A program made the translations under genes and the position numbers. The notes under the pieces are model-generated. The model saw only the letters and a list, made by a program, of their open reading frames with translations. It had not been told where the DNA came from and searched no databases. Positions 58,926 to 64,000 of a stretch of 64,000 nucleotides of DNA are shown piece after piece. How positions within the stretch are numbered: the first letter of the stretch is position 1; every line of letters starts with the position of its first letter. Source of the DNA: a virus; IMG/VR virus record IMGVR_UViG_3300037264_003220, positions 26,281 to 90,280 of that record; one strand, given 5' to 3'.

Positions 58926-61900
58926 CGGCTATTTCCCCATCAAGAACATCAAATGCCTGCGCTTCCGTAATTTTAAATTGACCCATTAAATCTTCAACGA
59001 TTTCATTCTCATTCATAGTGCCCAGCTTAACTAAATCTTTTGCTAATTGCTGTGTACTATTAACAGGGATAGTAGGCATAGGAGCGCCAGCATTTGGAAA
59101 AACATCCTTTGTCCCTGTCTCAACCGCATCTTCAAAACGGTCTCTATCTCTTGCCGCAGGCGATATGGTTTGTGAACCATCGTTTCTTTCTGGAGCAGTA
59201 TCAGTATGAGCATGTTGAGTCGCTGGCTTCACCCACCCAAGCTGAACCAGATAAGCGTAAAGGTCTTTCTCGGTTTTGTCGGCGCCGTATCCTGGTGCTG
59301 ACTCAGCATGATAACGCTTCGCAACTGTCTCAGCCTGCTTCTCGTTCAGGAACGGGGTTTGGTTCGGGTCGACTTCGTACCCCATCACGTCAAAGGCAAG
59401 ATTGAGCAGATTTTCTTTATGGTCTACAGCGTCCGCCTTCACCTTCAACACCCGCGCGTCGGCACGCAGAGACGCTTCCAGCTCAAGCAGAGCAACAAAT
59501 TCTTTATCGCTCGCGCACTTCCCTGGAATCCATTCAAACCGACTCCTGTCTCCACGCGCCCGCGCCGTCTTCCAATGCGGATGGTTATTAATGAGAGCGA
59601 AATAACTCTGCCATGTTTTTTCCACGGCAGCATTTATATGGAGATTAGGAACCTTATCGGATTGTGATAACTTTGACTTATCCACAGAGTTATCAGACTT
59701 ATCCACAGGCACGAAGCCGCTGCCCCGCTTCACTGCCATCATACGGCTGATTATCTTGGGCTGGGGGCGCGGGGTCGGTGCGCTTGGATTGGTCTTGATG
59801 ACAGGCTCCTGACCAGGAACGAGAGCGGGTTCTTCGTCGGACGAGGACGGTGCGCTGGGTTGTTCCGGCTGGGCTGGTTTGGCAATCTCCTCCACAGGAG
59901 TTGGCGGCATGACGGGCTTTGCTTGCGGCCCAACGCCTTCCACGTCCTCCGGCTTGGGTTCTTTGGGCGGCGGCGCCTCTATGCCAGTCTGCTTGGACAG
60001 CTGGTCATGAATCTTGCGCACGTCTTCCTTGGTATATTTCAATTGGTTGCGGGACAGCCAGGTATAAATCTCATGTTGAATCCCTTCAAAGTCCATGCCC
60101 TTCAGATTTTCTATGGTGATGCCGTCCAAGATACGGTTTGCCACGTACACGGGCTGAAGGCTTATAGCGGCTTCAAATTCAAACTCGGCATCATGTTTTT
60201 CATCCTCGTCAATTTGATTATTCACCTCTATTTCGCAATCTGCGCACATGCCATGACTGGTGCGCTCCGCATTGGGGTCGCCCTTCAAATGCTTGCCGCA
60301 CCATGCGCACACGGTTTTGGTGGGAATCTGCGCCGCCGTGCGCCCAAAGAAATAATGAATATCCTTTGCGCCATCGTAAGCCCAAACCAATGACGCATCC
60401 TCCGCCTTCCAAAAGCTCACAGCCTTGCTCGTTGGCACAGCACTCATGTCACCCACCGCGTCAACAAACTCCGGCTCGGTCATCTCCACCCCGCTCTCCA
60501 CAGCCTGAGCCATCTCTGTAGCGTCACCAAATGGCGAGGATGGGTCTTCAAGAATATCCACGCACGTGCCCACGAAACCAAACTGGGCGCCCGTTTTCTT
60601 TTGACTCGCCCACTTTTTCATGTCCTCGATAGACACGTCCACATCAGCAAGGTCATCCCAATATTCCTGACCATCCTTGCCAGGGTTGACGCCGGATTCA
60701 ATAGTGCCGGATAAGGTCAAGCGCATCTCCCCGTCCTTCACGCCCGTCGCCTTATTCAACAATTCCACGAACACATCCGCGAACACCATGCCTTCAGCCG
60801 AATCAAGATTGGTCAAGACCACATTGGTTTTGTAATTGGCGGGGTCAAATTCAAAATACATCGACACAAGGTCGGGCAGCACGCGCTCAACATTGGTGGT
60901 CACTTCGTCGTTCCATTTCCACGCCGGATTCTTGTCGGCTGGCTCCGTTGGCGATGCGGGACGGGGGTCGGAAGGCGACAGCACAGTCAACTTTTGGGGG
61001 GTCGTCTCATTATCTGTCGCAAGCGATTCATCATCAAGCTCTTTCAACGGTTCGTCCACCGCCGCCGCTGGCATTGGCGGTTTGTCGCCACGTTCAATCG
61101 CTTTGGGTTGATTATCAATAACTCTTGGTTCACCTGGTTCCTGCGCCGTCCGTGTCCAGCTGGCTTGGCAATTGATACAGCCCCCGTCGTCGTTTATCTC
61201 AATAGGCGGCTTGGGAGACCCACAATCTTTACAATACACGGCTTCCGCCGCACGCCAAAATGTTCCACGTGGAACATTTTTCGACGCCCTTTTGTCCCCC
61301 ATATCCGTAGAAGATTCGTCCAGCACTTCCTCCACTTTGTCAACCTGACTGACATCCAATGAAGGGTTCTCGTCCGCATCTCCAAGTATTTTTTCCAGGT
61401 TCTTCCACAACCAAATATAGCCGAACTTCTGGAGGTATTTGAATGTGATGTTTTCCTCCGAATCCGGCTCATAGTCTACATCCCGCTCATCAGAGACTTC
61501 CTGCGCTTTATCCATAATAGCAATCAGCTCGTTCTCTAATTCCTCGGTACGTTCTTGTAGGCGGTTCTGAAATTTTGAACGGGAGGCAGAGTCCATGGTC
61601 TCAATAGCTTCTTTCAGAGCATCAATGTTTTTGATGTCTCTCTTTGCGTTCCCGATAGCCACGTCAAGTTCCTGCACCATGCCTTCAGCATCATCAATGA
61701 TTGACGAGTAAACCGACTCAGGGTCGAAATCAGTATCCACGGTACGCGGCGCCTGTTCCCACGTATCCGTTTTCAAATCATAAATTCCATCCGTGGTATG
61801 CGCCTGCATATGCGGAGTCTCAAACGAAACCTCGAAAGGATGTTCAGTATCCAGCACTTTCCATTGCTGGTCACGCATTTCATCCTTATACGAATCCAAG

Positions 61901-62181
61901 ATTTCATCGAGGTCGTCTTGAGAAAGACCAGGATATTCCGCTTTAAGCTTATCCCAATCCACCACGATATGAAGGTCAAGGTCGGAACGGCGATTCCATT
62001 GAAACGAAGTGAGAGAGCCGAGGATGCGCATGGTTTCAATCCAGGGCACGTCCTGAAGATAGGGTTCTATTTTAGATAGGATGTCTTCTTTGACAGCCTG
62101 CTTAAGGGTTCCGTCACTCTCCCAAATGGATTGGTCGAGTCCGCTCATGCTGTAATCGAGAACGTTGCCTTGTTTTTTCAT
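58912..62181 (-). CDS. large protein with nucleotidyltransferase-like N-terminus
   Basis: This is a 1089-residue protein. ETMRILGSLTSFQWNRRSDL followed by DLHIVVD (50-75) is the G-S...D-x-D signature of DNA-polymerase-beta-type nucleotidyltransferases (Asp67, Asp69). A helical region with DKAQEVSDERDVDY follows. Later parts are joined by K-R-A-S and Q-A-S-W-T-R-T-A motifs near 298 and 340: a zinc ribbon (CKDCGSP, CINCQ), an acidic/Pro-rich linker and a second zinc ribbon (CAWCGKHLKGD, GMCADC). A Pro-rich spacer and two more helical domains end it. Architecture and linkers match the giant protein encoded next. The role of the nucleotidyltransferase, perhaps acting on tRNA or a host protein, is open. 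Confidence 0.55.
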   Translation of the reverse strand: MKKQGNVLDYSMSGLDQSIWESDGTLKQAVKEDILSKIEPYLQDVPWIETMRILGSLTSFQWNRRSDLDLHIVVDWDKLKAEYPGLSQDDLDEILDSYKDEMRDQQWKVLDTEHPFEVSFETPHMQAHTTDGIYDLKTDTWEQAPRTVDTDFDPESVYSSIIDDAEGMVQELDVAIGNAKRDIKNIDALKEAIETMDSASRSKFQNRLQERTEELENELIAIMDKAQEVSDERDVDYEPDSEENITFKYLQKFGYIWLWKNLEKILGDADENPSLDVSQVDKVEEVLDESSTDMGDKRASKNVPRGTFWRAAEAVYCKDCGSPKPPIEINDDGGCINCQASWTRTAQEPGEPRVIDNQPKAIERGDKPPMPAAAVDEPLKELDDESLATDNETTPQKLTVLSPSDPRPASPTEPADKNPAWKWNDEVTTNVERVLPDLVSMYFEFDPANYKTNVVLTNLDSAEGMVFADVFVELLNKATGVKDGEMRLTLSGTIESGVNPGKDGQEYWDDLADVDVSIEDMKKWASQKKTGAQFGFVGTCVDILEDPSSPFGDATEMAQAVESGVEMTEPEFVDAVGDMSAVPTSKAVSFWKAEDASLVWAYDGAKDIHYFFGRTAAQIPTKTVCAWCGKHLKGDPNAERTSHGMCADCEIEVNNQIDEDEKHDAEFEFEAAISLQPVYVANRILDGITIENLKGMDFEGIQHEIYTWLSRNQLKYTKEDVRKIHDQLSKQTGIEAPPPKEPKPEDVEGVGPQAKPVMPPTPVEEIAKPAQPEQPSAPSSSDEEPALVPGQEPVIKTNPSAPTPRPQPKIISRMMAVKRGSGFVPVDKSDNSVDKSKLSQSDKVPNLHINAAVEKTWQSYFALINNHPHWKTARARGDRSRFEWIPGKCASDKEFVALLELEASLRADARVLKVKADAVDHKENLLNLAFDVMGYEVDPNQTPFLNEKQAETVAKRYHAESAPGYGADKTEKDLYAYLVQLGWVKPATQHAHTDTAPERNDGSQTISPAARDRDRFEDAVETGTKDVFPNAGAPMPTIPVNSTQQLAKDLVKLGTMNENEIVEDLMGQFKITEAQAFDVLDGEIADERN

Positions 62182-62184
62182 ATT

Positions 62185-62430
62185 TTAATTCCAGTCCACT
62201 TTAACCTTGGTAAATCCCACGGGTCGCCTTGCATACAATCCTGGCTCCAACCTAACCACTTCAACCCATATCTCGCTGTCCGGCTTGTCAAATTCAACCA
62301 CGGGCCAGAACTCGCCCTTGATGTACCGCCGCATGGTCATTACTGATGGGATGGTATCGAACAACCACTCATCATGCGCCAGTACACGGTCAAAAATAAC
62401 CCGATATCGTTCCGGCAGCTGAACGTTCAT
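62185..62430 (-). CDS. unknown small protein
   Basis: This 81-residue protein, MNVQLPERYRVIFDRVLAHD, has an alpha/beta mix and ends in beta strands (EIWVEVVRLEPGLYARRPVG, FTKVKVDWN). The start shares a base with the previous stop (TAATG). No family was recognised. It lies just before the nucleotidyltransferase-like gene and may serve with it. Confidence 0.45.
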   Translation of the reverse strand: MNVQLPERYRVIFDRVLAHDEWLFDTIPSVMTMRRYIKGEFWPVVEFDKPDSEIWVEVVRLEPGLYARRPVGFTKVKVDWN

Positions 62431-62606
62431 TAATAATTCGACAACACCGCGCCAATCTTGTCCAGCTCATTGATGATGCCGTCCAAATCAGCAGGGCTTG
62501 GATTCCCCGCGTCCAAAGCATCAGCGATGAGTCTCAACTGCTGCGCCATCCCAGGCAAAGTGTCTGGGTCTCCACCAAATGTCTCCGCTTGTTTTGTCCA
62601 GCTCAT
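62430..62606 (-). CDS. 58-residue W-T-K-tagged protein
   Basis: The ATG at 62606 (MSWTKQAETFGGDPDTLPGM) has GGAGG directly before it, so the longer frame is rejected. After the tag come two short helices (AQQLRLIADALDAGNPS, DLDGIINELDKIGAVLS). The start matches the internal S-W-T-K-V-A of the giant protein. This suggests the same small module can exist as a free protein or inside the string. The function is unknown. Confidence 0.6.
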   Translation of the reverse strand: MSWTKQAETFGGDPDTLPGMAQQLRLIADALDAGNPSPADLDGIINELDKIGAVLSNY

Positions 62607-62607
62607 G

Positions 62608-62862
62608 TCATCCTCCAATATATTCTGCGCCAGCAATCCCAATAACCCAGGCGTCTGTCGCTGCCACGTACACACCGCTATGAAAATCCAATCCGTTCGG
62701 AAAGTCATGACTGCCAGCCAAAAGCAAAACTGTCATGGTCAATCCATTGGCTCCTGTCGCACTGTCAAAAAGCTGGGCACTTGTCGTCACCTGAACCGAC
62801 GTAACCTTCCCCGTTCCTACAATCGCTTGAGCGTTGCCTGTGTTCCAAATCGGCTTAGCCAT
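62608..62862 (-). CDS. unknown small beta-rich protein
   Basis: This is an 84-residue protein, MAKPIWNTGNAQAIVGTGKV. Strand-like segments (TSVQVTTSAQLFDSATGANG, LTMTVLLLAGSHDFPNGLDF) and the ending VYVAATDAWVIGIAGAEYIG resemble small beta-sandwich head-decoration or fibre-base domains. It overlaps the previous gene by 8 bases and ends in GGA GGA TGA, which supplies the next ribosome site. Confidence 0.5.
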   Translation of the reverse strand: MAKPIWNTGNAQAIVGTGKVTSVQVTTSAQLFDSATGANGLTMTVLLLAGSHDFPNGLDFHSGVYVAATDAWVIGIAGAEYIGG

Positions 62863-63061
62863 AAATCATTCCTCCCTCGTTATTGAAGTCTCCCAATATA
62901 ACCTGAGATTCCTTCGCTTTACTTAAAATGCTCTGCAAAATTTGCCGCTTGTCTTCATCCATGGATTCTTCAATAAGAGCGGTCATCAACGTGTCTTCCA
63001 AATGCTCAAGCAGCCCACCTAAAATCAAACGCGTGTTCGATAATTGCTTGAGAGCTTTCAT
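62855..63061 (-). CDS. unknown small helical protein
   Basis: The ATG at 63061 (MKALKQLSNTRLILGGLLEH) shares bases with the stop of a small membrane ORF (TGATG), giving 68 residues. A TTG at 63106 would add 15 residues but has no convincing ribosome site. The protein is helical and acidic (EDTLMTALIEESMDEDKRQI, LQSILSKAKESQVILGD). No family was recognised. Confidence 0.5.
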   Translation of the reverse strand: MKALKQLSNTRLILGGLLEHLEDTLMTALIEESMDEDKRQILQSILSKAKESQVILGDFNNEGGMIYG

Positions 63062-63168
63062 CAAATCGTGCCGTGGCACAAATGCAAAATAACTTTCGCA
63101 AGCCAATACCCAAACGTTCCGCCAAATCCCATCAAAAACCCATTCACTATTGTTTTAATCAAATCCAC
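63061..63168 (-). CDS. 35-residue membrane protein with GTG start
   Basis: This short ORF begins at GTG behind a good GGAGAG site and ends in a TGATG overlap with the next gene. The product (MDLIKTIVNGFLMGFGGTFG, then YWLAKVILHL) is a single Gly-containing hydrophobic helix of about 25 residues. Coupling to its neighbours and the ribosome site support a real gene. A small membrane or pore-type role is possible, but there is no direct evidence. Confidence 0.4.
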   Translation of the reverse strand: MDLIKTIVNGFLMGFGGTFGYWLAKVILHLCHGTI

Positions 63169-63176
63169 ATTCTCTC

Positions 63177-63977
63177 CTACGCTATCGCATGTAACTCCTG
63201 ATTGATTTCTTCCCACTGCGCATTGTCAGACTCTATGGAACCCAAAGTGATTGAGAATAAGCTCTTAAGTTCATTGAACCAAGCCTTCAAGGTATCCCAT
63301 GCGCTCGCCGCAACCTTCAATGAACTTCTTGGCCCAAGCAACTTCTTCAAATCTTCCGGCGCCATGGCTTCCCAATTGGGTTCCTGCAATTCCTTGGGGC
63401 GCTTCTTCTGCTCAGTTTGAAGATATTCTGACCAGCCTTCTTTCACATCTTCCATTTTAAAGAGTTGGAGCTTAAGTTCTTCCCAAGCTTTCAACTTGCT
63501 TGGCTTTACCATGGCGTTGATTTTGCTGATAACGTCGTTCATGGCATCAATGGACTTGGGCGCCACCACGTTCCGCTCCGACGCTTCTCTAAGCGTATAA
63601 ACCATGCTCTCTATCAGGGCTTCGTGTTGAGGCAAGGCTCGGATGGCATCTTTAATGAAAGAGATTACCTTGGAGTATTCTTCCTGAAGCTTAGGGATAT
63701 TGAACTGCTCCATCTGCTTCTCTTGGTACTTGGCTACTTCGTCTTGAACAGACTTGAGGGCTGAGTAGTACGCCTCCACTTTAGCGCTGGCGTTCAACAC
63801 TCGCTTCTTCAAAATCTCCGGCGCCGACATCTCCGCTTCTTCAGCTTGCGACGGGCTTTCCTTTGGCTCCGTCTTCTTCCCAAATCCAAATGCTTGTCTG
63901 TCCATAAACTCCTCCGTTAAATCTTTGTTGCTGGCGATAATATTTAAAGCGATTATTTGTATGGATTCTTGATTCAT
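63177..63977 (-). CDS. unknown helical protein
   Basis: This 266-residue protein, MNQESIQIIALNIIASNKDL, is mostly helical with long charged stretches (KVEAYYSALKSVQDEVAKYQ, ISFIKDAIRALPQHEALIES). It carries a KVAASAWDTLKAW segment near 220, a variant of the A-S-W-x-x-x-A motif that recurs in the block. The ribosome site GGGGAAGG precedes the ATG, which overlaps an upstream stop. It is perhaps a scaffold- or chaperone-like accessory. No family was recognised. Confidence 0.45.
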   Translation of the reverse strand: MNQESIQIIALNIIASNKDLTEEFMDRQAFGFGKKTEPKESPSQAEEAEMSAPEILKKRVLNASAKVEAYYSALKSVQDEVAKYQEKQMEQFNIPKLQEEYSKVISFIKDAIRALPQHEALIESMVYTLREASERNVVAPKSIDAMNDVISKINAMVKPSKLKAWEELKLQLFKMEDVKEGWSEYLQTEQKKRPKELQEPNWEAMAPEDLKKLLGPRSSLKVAASAWDTLKAWFNELKSLFSITLGSIESDNAQWEEINQELHAIA

Positions 63978-64000
63978 ATAGCCTTCCCCGTAAAAGTTAT
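63974..64000 (-). CDS. C-terminal end of an upstream gene (partial)
   Basis: Eight codons ending in TGA (I-T-F-T-G-K-A-I) overlap the next ATG in the ATGA fashion used throughout the operon. Only this fragment lies in the window. The product cannot be named. Confidence 0.3.
   Translation of the reverse strand: MTFTGKAI

Overview
This window is a 64 kb piece of a large, contractile-tailed bacteriophage (myovirus) genome, probably from an uncultured phage. It holds most of the virion morphogenesis region. Apart from one short two-gene cassette, every gene reads on the minus strand, so transcription runs from base 64000 towards base 1. Genes are packed with 1-8 base start/stop overlaps (ATGA, TAATG, TGATG) and strong GGAGG-type ribosome binding sites. 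No terminase, replication genes, tRNA genes or CRISPR arrays were seen. A Sec signal peptide and a lipoprotein-type protein suggest a Gram-negative host, but this is only inference.

In transcription order: (1) 64000-46.4 kb is an accessory block upstream of the portal gene. It contains small unknown proteins, a 1089-residue protein with a nucleotidyltransferase-like N-terminus, and a 1751-residue multidomain protein built from about 15 small domains joined by recurrent Lys-Lys/Thr-Ala-Ser/Ala linkers. Four homing endonucleases lie in or beside this block. Many small proteins here start with the same M-x-W-T-K-x-A signature. (2) 46.4-37.9 kb is the head module: a structured leader with a terminator, a secreted protein, portal, small connectors, head maturation protease, scaffold, decoration protein and major capsid protein. 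(3) 37.8-28.7 kb holds neck candidates and unknown proteins, including one with a tandem acidic repeat and one with an ADP-ribosyltransferase-like N-terminus. The only plus-strand genes, two small membrane proteins, are embedded here. (4) 28.7-24.2 kb is a sugar and methyl-transfer cassette. (5) 24.2-17.1 kb holds two long coiled-coil fibre proteins with a 14-residue repeat, a papain-fold peptidase and neck or tail-terminator genes. (6) 17.1-1 kb is the tail: sheath, tube, chaperones with a classic -1 frameshift, tape measure, hub, spike, gp25-like and J-like wedge proteins, and tail fibres.

Seven homing endonuclease genes (four with Vsr/EDxHD-like nuclease domains, three HNH) sit between structural genes. 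They are written so tightly into the operon that six of them carry the next gene's Shine-Dalgarno sequence in, or very close to, their last codons.

The most unusual signal is the combination of a string-of-domains giant protein, a shared W-T-K-x-A N-terminal tag on separate small proteins, and the same K-x-A-type motif near the ends of the portal, scaffold and capsid proteins. I propose, as inference only, that these are processing or packaging signals linked to the phage's head protease.
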